A stretch of DNA of 64,000 bases. Source: Alcaligenaceae bacterium (GTDB taxonomy: Bacteria; Pseudomonadota; Gammaproteobacteria; Burkholderiales; Burkholderiaceae_B). Below are positions 1-8,917 of the stretch, piece after piece. The notes beneath the pieces were generated by a model that did not search any database, was not told the DNA's origin, and worked only from the letters and a program-made list of their open reading frames with translations. Made by a program: the position numbers and the translations under genes. The stretch lies in the NCBI GenBank assembly GCA_013416485.1, contig JACCEO010000001.1:1-64000 (forward strand), in the 5' to 3' direction. The stretch's first letter is position 1. Each line of letters starts with the position of its first letter.

Positions 1-188
1 CCGTTTTCATCTTCCAGTGCCTTTAATCGCTTGGCCTCTGACACGTCCATGCCGCCGAATTTAGCCTTCCACTTATAAAAGGTGGAGTTGCCAAATCCGT
101 GCTTGCGACACAGTGCATCAACCGCTAAGCCAGCTTCCGCTTCCTTGATGAAACCGATGATCTGTTCTTCGGTAAATCGTTTCTTCAT
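1..188 (-). CDS. IS3-family transposase OrfA (N-terminal part, cut by window edge)
   Basis: OrfA is the small DNA-binding protein of IS3-type transposition; it normally acts with OrfB, as a frameshifted OrfAB fusion carrying the DDE catalytic domain. The ATG is at 188-186 on the minus strand and 62 codons are visible. The product starts MKKRFTEEQIIGFIKEAEAG and continues through CRKHGF and FYKWKAKFGGMDV, the helix-turn-helix of the HTH_Tnp_1 family, then the start of the leucine-zipper region (KRLKALEDEN). It begins about 60 bases inside the terminal repeat, as expected for this family. Whether the element is complete cannot be judged from here. Confidence 0.9.
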   Translation of the reverse strand, partial: MKKRFTEEQIIGFIKEAEAGLAVDALCRKHGFGNSTFYKWKAKFGGMDVSEAKRLKALEDEN

Positions 189-234
189 GTCCGTATTCCT
201 TTAAACGGACTCTACCTGATTTTGTACCTAACTT

Positions 235-247
235 TGGGGGCAGGTCA
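235..247 (-). repeat. Terminal inverted repeat of the IS3-family element
   Basis: Thirteen bases, TGACCTGCCCCCA on the minus strand, form the outer end of the element. The 5'-TG terminus is normal for IS3. It marks the junction with the disrupted adhesin gene at 247/248. The partner repeat is outside the window. Confidence 0.75.
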
Positions 248-3200
248 GCACTACAGCGGTAAGTTACCTGGTCAGTTAAGCACTGTTACTACAGAAAATG
301 ATGGTGATTCTAAAACGACCGTTCAGGAAAAATGGGATATTGATATTGTTCCATCGCCTGAGCATGGGATGGTAGGTAGCACGCCTGTGCTTGAAGACAC
401 GCTGACTAAACTAAATTTTAGTGCTGATATTCCAGAGGGTGGAGATACTGACGAGACACTGACCGAGCTGTGGATTAAGGCTGATAGTGTTGGCGGTGAA
501 GACTTTACCTTATATCTGGGCCAGGGCGATGACAAGATGACACTGCAAGAGGCTGCCGGAAAGCCAGGTAGTGGTGTGATTTTAGAGGATGGTTACTACA
601 AACTGACTGACGGGAGTTTTAACGACATTTGGGTAAATCCAGGTGATAATTTTTCGGGCAAAATCGACCTAGAAGTTAAGTACGAAATCACCGACAGCGC
701 CGAAGAAGGTAGTGGTGTGGCCTCTGTTCCAAAATGGAGTGATGGGATACACACTATTGACGTCACGCCAGTTACCGATGATGTTAAGTTAGAACTCGAT
801 GGCCTGAGCGATACGGTTGTGGGTAGCGGTAAGGTAGGCGTAGAAATCATCTTAACCAAGAAACCAGATACTAGTGCTGGTGATAAAGCAGACCATGATG
901 GTAGTGAGCAATTCACTCAGGTATTGATTGAAGGCGTACCGAATGGCATGCTGGTTGAAGGGCTAACCGTTGGTGGCGTTCCGGTCGGTAATGTTAGTTA
1001 CCTTGGGGATGGTAAATGGCTGATTTCTATTCCTAACAATCAGTACCCAACGTTTAAGGACGGACAGGGTGTAACAGGCGAAGTGATATTCAAAGCAACG
1101 GGTAATGTCACGAATTCGGATAATAACTCCATCAAAATTACCGTTGATACTCAAGATGACGGAAATAAGGAAATTAAATCTGGTTCCGAAAGCTGGGATT
1201 TCTCAACCAGTGGGTTTGGTGGTGGCGATGGTGATAAGTCATCTGTAGACGTTAAGTGGGAAAGGAACGACTTTGATGGGTTGGAAGACCAACCCTTTAG
1301 TCTAGGCGAAGCCTTTACCGGTACGATTGAACAAAAGGGAATTGACGGTCAACCCGTGGATGTTGACGCTAACTTTACGATAGTGTTGACTTTGTCACCA
1401 GGCTCCACGGTAACTGGACCCGATGGTGTTGCTATTGAACCTACCATTATTAATGGCGAGCCGGTCTGGGTACTGACAGGGAAAGGTCAGGCACAGCTGG
1501 ATGATTACTTGTCGAATATTAAAGTTACACCACCTGCGAACCTGAACGATAATGCCGATGAAAAGTTCAAGTTTGAAGTTGACTTCACAGGTCATCTAGA
1601 TAACGGTAAACAATCTGAAGCGGGTTTCGGGAAGGGTGAGGGTGATTTCTTCCCCTTGAAGCCAGTTAGTGATGGTCCTGTTATTACTATCGTGTTTTCA
1701 GATGCAGAAGCTGGCGGTATGCCGAAAGAAGGTAATGATGTTGCTATCCGTTTGGACATTAGCAATGGCGTTGATAAGAACCCTGAGCTTGGCGATAGTG
1801 TATACATCAAGGTTGGTGAGGGTGGTGTACATGCAGGTGGTATCTTGAAAGATGCTAATGGTGATGTGCTGGAACTGACGACGATTGATGCAGATAATGA
1901 TCTTGGTTTGCCCCCAGGTGACTACTATATTGTTGATGCACCCAAAGATGGCACTGGCTCAATTGACCTGACATATACCCCACACCCTGATCAAAAGTAC
2001 ACCGGCGGTGACCTTAATGTTGAGGCTTGGTTAAAAGGTAAGGAAGAAGGCGCTGCTGAAGATGACTGGGCAGTCGGTGGTAGTGGAAATATTTCTGGAG
2101 TAATTCAGGAGGTTAATAATGGCTACAACTTTACTGTGGGTTCCGATGCAACACCTGGAGTTATCACGGGCTCAGAGCATAATTCGGCCAGTGATGCTTT
2201 TGGTGAAGATGGTCCTAAGGGGCTTATTGCTTTGGATAACACTGCCGGTAGCTTGGTTGACACTGACACTTCCGAAGTCGCCTTAGGTGCTAAGCTGGAA
2301 AATCTGCCTAACGGTTTCCTGGTGTACTACAAAGACGGGGACAACTATGTATTGGCAACTAACGCCGGTAAGGGTTCTGGCGATAACAACACGTGGTTAC
2401 TGCCTATGGTTGATGGCAAATTACCAGAAATTTTTGTTCAACCACCCCAGAACTGGAGCGGTACGGTAGACGATCTTGAACTGTCTGTATTGTCCGGTGA
2501 AAAGGGTAAAGAAACCTGGGGTAACACCAAAGAATTTGACTTGGTGGTCACCCCTGTGGCTGACGGTATCTTGTCTATTGATCCCAATCTGGCTTTTGGT
2601 AAAGCCGGCGATATTGTTCGGTTGAACCTGAACATAGTCATGAAAGATGACCAACAGGTTTCTGATACTGATAAGTCGACAGAGACTGTCACCTTGACAT
2701 TACGTGGTTTGGGGCAATATGCGTTGTTCTTTGTAGATGACGAACTACGCTTTAAAGGTATTAGCTACGATGCAGACACTGATACTTATACCTTGACAGG
2801 ATTAACGCAGGCAGATGTGGATGCGCTAGGTTTTGTACAAAGTCCTGACCGTATCAAAGGTGAAGTAGAGGTAACAGCTGAAACGGTTGAGTCTGGTGGT
2901 GGAGCATCATCCGGTACGGTTGAAGGCTCATTTGACGTTAAGATTACCGATCAGGCGCCTACCGAAGGCACCGATGATCCTGACATCATTGTTGGCAATG
3001 ACAGCATCAATGAGTTGTTCGGTGGTAAGGGCAATGACATCATATACGGCGGTAAGGGTGATGACACCCTGATCGGTGGTCAAGGCGATGACATCCTGAT
3101 TGGGGGTGACGGCAACGACACCTTCAAATGGATAGCTGGCGATGACCTTACTGATGATGGTAGGCCTGCCGTTGACACCATTTTGGATTTTGGACTTAGT

Positions 3201-3506
3201 ACTAGCGATTCCAATGGCAATGACATTTTGGACTTGGCTGATTTGCTGGAAGGCGAGAGCTATGTGCGTGATGCAGACGGAAAGGTTATTAGCAGTAATT
3301 TGGATCAGTACCTTAGTTTTGAACAAGTTGGGTCTGATACGGTTATTTCTGTTAATACGACAGGTAAGTCTGCCGATGGAACAAGTCAGAAAATCATCCT
3401 GAAGGATGTTGGGATGGCTGACTTGGCTGGTATTGATAATCCTACGTCAACTGACATCATTAATAACCTGATTGCTCAAGGTAAATTGATCGTTGATCAA
3501 CAATAA
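248..3506 (+). pseudogene. 5'-truncated RTX/Ig-like type I secreted adhesin (IS-interrupted)
   Basis: This is the C-terminal ~1085 residues of a large surface adhesin of the T1SS/RTX type. The reading frame stays open back to a TTG at 222, but that start lies inside the insertion sequence, so the native 5' end was cut off at 247/248. The fragment is a string of Asp/Gly-rich, Cys-free beta domains of roughly 100-150 residues, with recurring ends such as DVTPVTDD and VVTPVADG and recurring motifs VPNGMLVEG and LPNGFLVYY. Near the C-terminus are RTX calcium-binding nonapeptides (GGKGNDIIYGGKGDDTLIGG, then GGQGDDILIGG and GDGNDTFKW). They are followed by a VCA0849-subclass type I secretion target region ending about 15 residues after LIAQGK. 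The secretion signal is intact, so a product could still be exported if transcribed. Adhesin identity is inferred from architecture; the substrate is unknown. Confidence 0.8.
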
Positions 3507-3515
3507 CTAGTCGTA

Positions 3516-3550
3516 AAAATATCCGCCACTAGCAACACCAGTGGCGGATA
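3516..3550 (-). terminator. Rho-independent terminator of glcB
   Basis: A perfect 10-base stem (3521-3530 with 3540-3549, arm ATCCGCCACT) with a 9-base loop lies between the two convergent genes. On the minus strand it is followed by ATTTTTA, so it should end glcB transcripts. On the plus strand it lacks a clear T tract but may still help end the adhesin transcript. Confidence 0.8.
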
Positions 3551-3584
3551 CATTACAACTAAACAAGCAGCAGCTAAGACTGTA

Positions 3585-5750
3585 TTACTTGCTATCTGCC
3601 TTTAGCGCCAAACGCCATTGGTGTAGCAGAGGTTCGGTGTAGCCATTGGGCTGTTCCAGGCCTTTGAAGATGAGGTCGCAGGCGGCTTTGTAGGCAGCGG
3701 ATGTATCGAAGTTGCCGGCCATAGGGCGGTACAAGGGGTCGCCTGCGTTTTGACCATCAACAACGGCGGCCATGCGCTGCATGGTTGCAGTGACCTGTTC
3801 TTTGGTGACGATCTTGTGCAGCAGCCAGTTGGCCATGTGTTGGCTGGAAATACGCAGGGTGGCGCGGTCTTCCATTAGGCCTACGTTGTGGATGTCTGGC
3901 ACTTTAGAGCAGCCTACGCCCTGGTCTATCCAGCGTACAACATAGCCCAGTATGCCTTGAGCGTTGTTGTCCAGTTCTTCTTGGATTTCCTGGGCGGACC
4001 AGTTGGTGTCAGTAGCCACAGGTATGGTTAGCACACGGTCTAGCAGGTCGTGTTGCTGGCCTTCCATGCCGCGTTGTATTTCTTGTACGTCTACTTGGTG
4101 GTAGTGCAGGGCATGTAGGGTGGCGGCGGTGGGTGATGGTACCCAAGCGGTGTTACCACCAGCTTTCAGGTGACCAATTTTTTGCACCAACATGGCGGCC
4201 ATCAGGTCGGGCATGGCCCACATACCTTTACCAATTTGAGCGCGGCCGCGCAGACCGCATTCCAGGCCTGTTTGAACGTTGTTGCGTTCATAGGCGTCTA
4301 TCCAGGCGCTGGTTTTCATGTCGCCTTTGCGTACCATAGGGCCAGCTTGCATGGAGGTGTGCATTTCGTCACCAGTGCGGTCCAGGAAACCAGTATTGAT
4401 AAACGCGACACGCTCGTGGGCGGCTGCAATACATGCTTTCAGGTTGACGCTGGTACGGCGTTCTTCGTCCATGATGCCCATTTTCAGGGTGTTGGGTGCC
4501 ATGCCTAATAGGGCTTCGGTACGGGCAAATAGTTCGCCTGCAAAGGCGACTTCGGCGGGGCCGTGCATTTTTGGCTTCACGATATACATGGAGCCGGTAC
4601 GCGAGTTGCCTGAGCGCTGCAAGTCGTGCTTGGCGATTAAAGCGGTAATGACGGCGTCCATGATGCCTTCGGGGACTTCTTGGCCGTTTTCATCCAGGAT
4701 GGCGGGGTTGGTCATAAGGTGACCAACGTTACGTATAAACATAAGCGAACGGCCAGGCAGGGTGTGGGTTTTGCCACTGGCGTCCACGTAGCTGCGGTCT
4801 GGGTTCAGAACACGGGTAAAGGTTTTTCCGTCTTTGCTGACTTCTTCAGCCAGGTTGCCTTGCATCAGGCCTAGCCAGTTGCGGTAGGCCAAGACTTTGT
4901 CGTCGGCATCAACCGCAGCAATAGAGTCTTCCAGGTCCATGATGGTGGTCAGAGCCGATTCCATCAGGATGTCTTTGACACCAGCGTCGTCTTGTTGACC
5001 AATAGGATGATTTTTGTCGATTTGGATTTCAAAGTGCAGGCCGTTATGACGTATTACCAGGGCTTCTGGTGCTGCTGCATCACCGCGCCAGCCTAGGAAT
5101 AGTTCAGGTGTGGCCAAGCCTGTGGTTTGACCATTTTTCAGTGCGACCTGTAGTGCACCGTTAACGACGGTGTAGCTTTGTGCGTCGGTATGGGAGCCTT
5201 GCGCTAGCGGTATGCTGTCGTTCAAGAATTGGCGGGCGTAGGCAATGACTTTAGCGCCACGTACTGGGTTGTAGCCACCAGCGCGTTGTGCGCCGTTGTC
5301 TTCGTCTATGGCATCGGTGCCGTACAGGGCGTCGTATAGGCTGCCCCAGCGTGCGTTGGCAGCGTTCAGGGCGTAGCGGGCGTTAGTGATGGGTACCACT
5401 AACTGCGGACCTGCCTGACTGGTGATTTCGGTGTCGATATTGCTAGTGTTAACGGCGACCTTGGCAGGTGCGTCTTGTAAATAGCCAATTTTCCGCAGAA
5501 AGGTTTGGTAGGCAGCTGGGTCTTGGATGGGGCCAGGGTTGGCTTGATACCAGGCGTCGATTTCCGTTTGTAGGCGGCTGCGTTCGGCCAACAGCTCACG
5601 GTTTTTTGGGCTTAAGTCGTGGACTAGGGTATCGAACTCCGACCAGAAAGCGTCAGCGGTTATACCGGTGCCTGGCAGGGCTTCTTGCTCGATAAATTGC
5701 TGTAGTACGGTAGCGACTTGAAGGCGCTGACAAGACGTGCGTGCTGTCAT
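3585..5750 (-). CDS. glcB: Malate synthase G
   Basis: Condenses glyoxylate with acetyl-CoA to malate in the glyoxylate shunt and in glycolate/purine-derived glyoxylate use; cytoplasmic, Mg-dependent, monomeric. The 721-residue length matches the G isoform (about 720), not the ~530-residue A isoform. Visible landmarks include [13 protein letters not shown] with the catalytic Arg near residue 340, the substrate-contact stretch [30 protein letters not shown], and [14 protein letters not shown] with the catalytic Asp near 630. AAGGA lies 8 bases before the ATG. It is transcribed alone, divergent from a LysR gene and ending in a clear terminator. The purine-catabolism genes nearby yield glyoxylate, so a metabolic link is plausible. 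Identification is secure. Confidence 0.97.
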   Translation of the reverse strand: MTARTSCQRLQVATVLQQFIEQEALPGTGITADAFWSEFDTLVHDLSPKNRELLAERSRLQTEIDAWYQANPGPIQDPAAYQTFLRKIGYLQDAPAKVAVNTSNIDTEITSQAGPQLVVPITNARYALNAANARWGSLYDALYGTDAIDEDNGAQRAGGYNPVRGAKVIAYARQFLNDSIPLAQGSHTDAQSYTVVNGALQVALKNGQTTGLATPELFLGWRGDAAAPEALVIRHNGLHFEIQIDKNHPIGQQDDAGVKDILMESALTTIMDLEDSIAAVDADDKVLAYRNWLGLMQGNLAEEVSKDGKTFTRVLNPDRSYVDASGKTHTLPGRSLMFIRNVGHLMTNPAILDENGQEVPEGIMDAVITALIAKHDLQRSGNSRTGSMYIVKPKMHGPAEVAFAGELFARTEALLGMAPNTLKMGIMDEERRTSVNLKACIAAAHERVAFINTGFLDRTGDEMHTSMQAGPMVRKGDMKTSAWIDAYERNNVQTGLECGLRGRAQIGKGMWAMPDLMAAMLVQKIGHLKAGGNTAWVPSPTAATLHALHYHQVDVQEIQRGMEGQQHDLLDRVLTIPVATDTNWSAQEIQEELDNNAQGILGYVVRWIDQGVGCSKVPDIHNVGLMEDRATLRISSQHMANWLLHKIVTKEQVTATMQRMAAVVDGQNAGDPLYRPMAGNFDTSAAYKAACDLIFKGLEQPNGYTEPLLHQWRLALKADSK

Positions 5751-5946
5751 AAAGGTTTCCTTGAGGATTTAAAAAAGACGTTACTTGCCGGCAGCGTGTG
5801 CAGCAGCAGGGTATGTGTTGTGTGGGTAGTAGATATAGCGATTATCTATAGAGTAGACGGAAAATAGCTTGGCTTGAATAGCTACTATTATCCCTAGTAT
5901 GCATACTTTTAGTATATTCTGATGGCTGAAATATCGGAGGTGATGG
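5751..5946. promoter_or_regulatory. glcB / LysR divergent promoter region with palindromes
   Basis: This 196-base spacer separates the divergent glcB and LysR-type regulator genes. It holds a perfect 12-base palindrome AGTATGCATACT (5896-5907), followed three bases later by a partial repeat AGTATA. It also holds an inverted repeat TATAG-N7-CTATA (5834-5850), the shape of LysR-type half-sites. The first lies about 40 bases before the regulator start, a usual place for autoregulatory LysR binding. Function is inferred from layout only. Confidence 0.45.
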
Positions 5947-6855
5947 GTGGGGCGTTATACGGAAATACGTAGCTTTGTGTTGGCTGCAGAAAAGGGTAGC
6001 TTTGCAGCCGCCGCACTCAGTGAAGGGGTAACTCCCGTAGTCATGGGACGGCGGCTTAGTGCTTTGGAACGTCGCTTGGGTGTACAACTGGTGCACAGGT
6101 CCACTCGTGGTTTGATGCTGACCGAGTTGGGTGAAAAATTTCTAGAACAGTCTATACGTTTGCTACATGACTTTGACGCTACCGAGGCCAGTGTTAGTGC
6201 TGGGCGTAATGTGGTGGGTGGGCATTTGGTGGTGTCTGCACCAGCGGCATTCGGGCGGCAGCATGTGGCGCCGCATGCTACGGCGTTTCAAGCCTTATAT
6301 CCTGATTTGAAATTGTCTTTTAACTTAACGGACAGTATCGTGGATTTGGTCCACGATGGTTACGACATGGCGATACGTGTAGGTGAAGTTACCGACCCGG
6401 ATTACGTGGCCGTCAGCTTGTTTCCTAATCGGCGTGTGGTGTGCGGTACGCCGGCTTACTTTGCGCAGTATGGTATGCCGCGTGTCCCCGAAGACCTGGT
6501 ACAGCATAATTGCTTGGCGTTTAATTTGCAGGGGGGGCAACCGCGCGGCTGGGTATTTATGCGTAACGGCAAACTGACCGCCGTGCGTGTGGACGGTAAT
6601 CTGGACTGCAACGATGGCGAACTACTGCATAGCTGGGTCAAGCAAGGCCTGGGGGTGGGCTGGCGTTCGACCTGGGAAATCCAGGCCGATCTAAAACGCG
6701 GTGAGTTGATCACAGTGCTGGATGACTTTGCCGCCCCTCATTATGATATTCAGGCGGTTTATCCCCAACAGCGGTATTTACCTGCCAAGGTCCGTTATTT
6801 TATTGACCACTTGAAAAGCATTTACACCCAGGCAGGTTACTGGGACGGTAGTTAA
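5947..6855 (+). CDS. LysR-family transcriptional regulator
   Basis: DNA-binding regulator of 302 residues. The N-terminal winged helix-turn-helix spans about residues 3-65 (FVLAAEKGSFAAAALSEGVT, then GRRLSALERRLGVQLVHRST), and the effector-binding domain covers about 90-295. The GTG at 5947 is preceded by CGGAGG at a good distance, and an in-frame stop lies two codons upstream, so this start is well supported. It is divergent from glcB, and its 3' end overlaps allA by 4 bases on the opposite strand. The position suggests control of glcB, itself or the purine genes. The effector is unknown. Its helix-turn-helix departs from the typical LysR consensus at VTPVVMGRR, where S/T-A-V/I-S is usual. 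Confidence 0.9.
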   Translation: MGRYTEIRSFVLAAEKGSFAAAALSEGVTPVVMGRRLSALERRLGVQLVHRSTRGLMLTELGEKFLEQSIRLLHDFDATEASVSAGRNVVGGHLVVSAPAAFGRQHVAPHATAFQALYPDLKLSFNLTDSIVDLVHDGYDMAIRVGEVTDPDYVAVSLFPNRRVVCGTPAYFAQYGMPRVPEDLVQHNCLAFNLQGGQPRGWVFMRNGKLTAVRVDGNLDCNDGELLHSWVKQGLGVGWRSTWEIQADLKRGELITVLDDFAAPHYDIQAVYPQQRYLPAKVRYFIDHLKSIYTQAGYWDGS

Positions 6856-7352
6856 CGAACTGCGATGACTCCGTGACGGGGCAAGTTTGTTATGTCGCAA
6901 TTGGGGTTGGGGCCACTACGATCTATGATGATGAAGTCAGAAACCGCATCCAAAGCCAGCAAGGGGTGATGCCAGACACCAGTATCGTAATTGACGCCTT
7001 GATCACCACGGCAAGAAAACACTTGTAGTGACTCTACGCTGGGTGCGTCGCCTGCAGGGGCAACGACCACTAAATAGGGCTGCCCCGACATGGGAATAAA
7101 CGCCTGACTGCCCAAGGGGTGGCGTTCCATCATGGTGACTAGAAATGGCAGGCGGCGGGGCAGACCTCGGAAAATAGATACTATGGCGTGGCCTTCTGGG
7201 CCGGGTTCTATCCGAGCCAGGTCGTGGTAGCGTTCGGTGTTGCCATCGTTAATGGAAAAGTGGTTGACCGCGTCAGATGCCTCTATGACTTGTCCGTAAG
7301 GGGCGAAGGCTTCTGCCGTCAAGGGCAGTGGGGTAAGCGTTAGGGGTGTCAT
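6852..7352 (-). CDS. allA: Ureidoglycolate lyase
   Basis: Splits ureidoglycolate into glyoxylate and urea, a late step in allantoin/urate breakdown. The 166-residue protein fits the AllA family (about 160-170), a cupin-like fold. Recognisable stretches include AFAPYGQVIEA at the N-terminus, RYHDLARIEP, MMERHPLGSQAFIP, and GVWHHPLLAL near the C-terminus. AAGGA lies 6 bases before the ATG. It is the last gene of an AEC transporter - uraD - allA run, 18 bases after uraD. Glyoxylate made here could be used by malate synthase G nearby. Uricase, allantoinase and allantoicase are not in the window. Confidence 0.93.
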   Translation of the reverse strand: MTPLTLTPLPLTAEAFAPYGQVIEASDAVNHFSINDGNTERYHDLARIEPGPEGHAIVSIFRGLPRRLPFLVTMMERHPLGSQAFIPMSGQPYLVVVAPAGDAPSVESLQVFSCRGDQGVNYDTGVWHHPLLALDAVSDFIIIDRSGPNPNCDITNLPRHGVIAVR

Positions 7353-7370
7353 CAGTGTCCTTGTAAGGGG

Positions 7371-7892
7371 TTAGGTCAGTAGGGCATCCAGGCGAAAGCG
7401 CCCGATTTTGCTAATTTCCTGCAAACTGGTTTGAAACTCGGTGGCAGCATCGTTTTCCAATCTGGCGGTAATGGCGTCCATGATCTGATAGCGGCTTAAG
7501 CCTTTGACGGCGATCACAAAGGGGAAACCAAATTGGTTGCGATAGGCGGTATTTAATGCGCGTAACCGGGTAAGTTCGTCGCTACTGCACTGATCTAGCC
7601 CTGCACCGCGTTGCTCGGCAGTCGATGCATGGGTCAAGGTGCCGCTGGCGGCTTCTTTACCGGCCAGTTCGGGGTGGGCTTGTATCAGGGCCAGTTGCTG
7701 CTCATGTTGGGCTGCAAATACCGCATCGACCATCGCCTGGTGCAAGGCACTGATGCTGTTGAAAGGGCGCTGGGCCCAGGCCGCCGTGGCGACCCAGGGG
7801 GAGTGTTCGAAAATATCGCCGAGTTGTTCGGTAAAGCTGTCGCAGTCTAATTGGGACAGCAAGGCAAGGGATGGCGTGGTGCTAGGGTTCAC
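7371..7892 (-). CDS. uraD: 2-oxo-4-hydroxy-4-carboxy-5-ureidoimidazoline (OHCU) decarboxylase
   Basis: Decarboxylates OHCU to S-allantoin in the urate pathway. The 173-residue product is the usual size of the all-helical family. The signature HPELAGKEA with the catalytic His at residue 73 is present, followed by LNTAYRNQFGFPFVIAVKG, the conserved core that binds the substrate, and the C-terminal EISKIGRFRLDALL. Translation starts at GTG (7892) with GGAAG about 8 bases upstream. It lies between the transporter gene (53-base gap) and allA (18-base gap) on the same strand, consistent with one operon for purine/ureide use. Confidence 0.93.
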   Translation of the reverse strand: MNPSTTPSLALLSQLDCDSFTEQLGDIFEHSPWVATAAWAQRPFNSISALHQAMVDAVFAAQHEQQLALIQAHPELAGKEAASGTLTHASTAEQRGAGLDQCSSDELTRLRALNTAYRNQFGFPFVIAVKGLSRYQIMDAITARLENDAATEFQTSLQEISKIGRFRLDALLT

Positions 7893-7945
7893 GTCAGGGC
7901 TTCCAAAGGTTGGTGGTTTATTGCTTCCAGAACCTGATCTTACCG

Positions 7946-8878
7946 TTAGCTTGTGCTATTGATCCAGCCCAATAGCACTGACACCGTCACTACAGACAGT
8001 ACGGTAGATACTAGTATGGCTCGCGATGTTGTGGCAGGTTCGCGTCCATATAGTGTTGCCAGCATAAAAGGGCCAGTGCCTACGGGCAGGGCGCTAAGCA
8101 AAATGGCTGCGTTGGCCCACATCAGGGGCATGTCAAACACCCAGCGTACTAAAACAAAGGTTAGCAAAGGGTGGATAATTAATTTCAAGCTCACGATGCG
8201 CGCTACTGCCAGATGGCGGCGAGTGGCTTGGCCATGAGCCAAAAACAAGCCTATGGTCACCAGAGCGCATGGGCTGGCGGCAGCCCCAAGTAAGCTGGTG
8301 AAGCGGTACACCCCAGAAGGCAGTGGGATTTGAAACGCAGCAACCACTAAACCCGCCGCCGGTGAAAAAACCAGGGGATTCATCGCCAACGACTTACCAA
8401 CTTTGACGGTGGTGCGCCATAGCTTACCGGAACCTTGCAGGTCGATTTCGATTAAGGCGATGGAGAAAGCAAATAGCCCACAAGCGGTCAATAGCATGGC
8501 AATCACGACGGCAGGCAATATGCCATCGCCAAATACCATCAAGGCCAAGGGTATGCCCATATAGCCCGTATTAGCATACGAGGCCGCCAGGCCTTCCAGA
8601 CTGATATCCGCCAGTCGTCGACGGCGGTCCATTAGATACGCCAGGGCAAATATCAAGGCCATCGATAAACTGGTGGCGGCGACATAGCCAGGTTGGTTGA
8701 TGTCGTCCCAGGAAATTTCTGCCATTGCCTGGAACATCAGGGCAGGCAGCGCCATCCAGACTACAAATTTATTCAAGGCCGTAACGGCATCAGCGCCAAG
8801 TAAATTCATACGCGCCGCCAGGAAACCCATAAGGATTAGGGCGAATAGTGGAAATACCGTATTTAAGATAACGGCCAA
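7946..8878 (-). CDS. AEC-family transporter (auxin efflux carrier-like permease)
   Basis: Inner-membrane permease of about 310 residues with roughly ten hydrophobic segments, beginning with FPLFALILMGFLAARMNLLG. Family members move carboxylates or other small organic anions; the substrate here is unknown. The frame is open upstream to 9214, but that stretch overlaps amn antisense and is not protein-like. The TTG at 8878 has AAAGGA 6 bases before it and gives the normal AEC length and N-terminus. It heads the uraD-allA run, so a purine or ureide-related substrate is a reasonable guess. Only about 40 bases separate its start from amn on the other strand, so the promoters must overlap or lie inside coding DNA. 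Confidence 0.85.
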   Translation of the reverse strand: MAVILNTVFPLFALILMGFLAARMNLLGADAVTALNKFVVWMALPALMFQAMAEISWDDINQPGYVAATSLSMALIFALAYLMDRRRRLADISLEGLAASYANTGYMGIPLALMVFGDGILPAVVIAMLLTACGLFAFSIALIEIDLQGSGKLWRTTVKVGKSLAMNPLVFSPAAGLVVAAFQIPLPSGVYRFTSLLGAAASPCALVTIGLFLAHGQATRRHLAVARIVSLKLIIHPLLTFVLVRWVFDMPLMWANAAILLSALPVGTGPFMLATLYGREPATTSRAILVSTVLSVVTVSVLLGWINSTS

Positions 8879-8917
8879 GGTGTATCCTTTGTTCAGTTTG
8901 TTTTTGTGGTGGTAAGT

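Larger units (their letters stand above)
1..247 (-). mobile_element. IS3-family insertion sequence, left end (partial)
   Basis: The segment holds the start of an OrfA transposase gene and, outside it, a terminal repeat. Read on the minus strand the outer end begins TGACCTGCCCCCA (bases 247 to 235), an end typical of the IS407/IS51-type groups of IS3. The rest of the element lies beyond base 1. The sequence right of base 247 is the inside of a secreted adhesin gene, so the element sits within that gene. IS3 elements usually make a 3-5 base target duplication; the other copy cannot be seen here. The subgroup is inferred from OrfA and the terminal bases. Confidence 0.85.

Noticed and set aside
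222-250. TTG at 222 as the native start of the RTX adhesin
   Set aside because: It lies inside the insertion sequence, upstream of the terminal repeat end at 247, so it cannot be the gene's own start.
2928-3326. Minus-strand reading frame inside the RTX repeats
   Set aside because: Repetitive DNA of the RTX region keeps the antisense frame open; no ribosome site or protein features.
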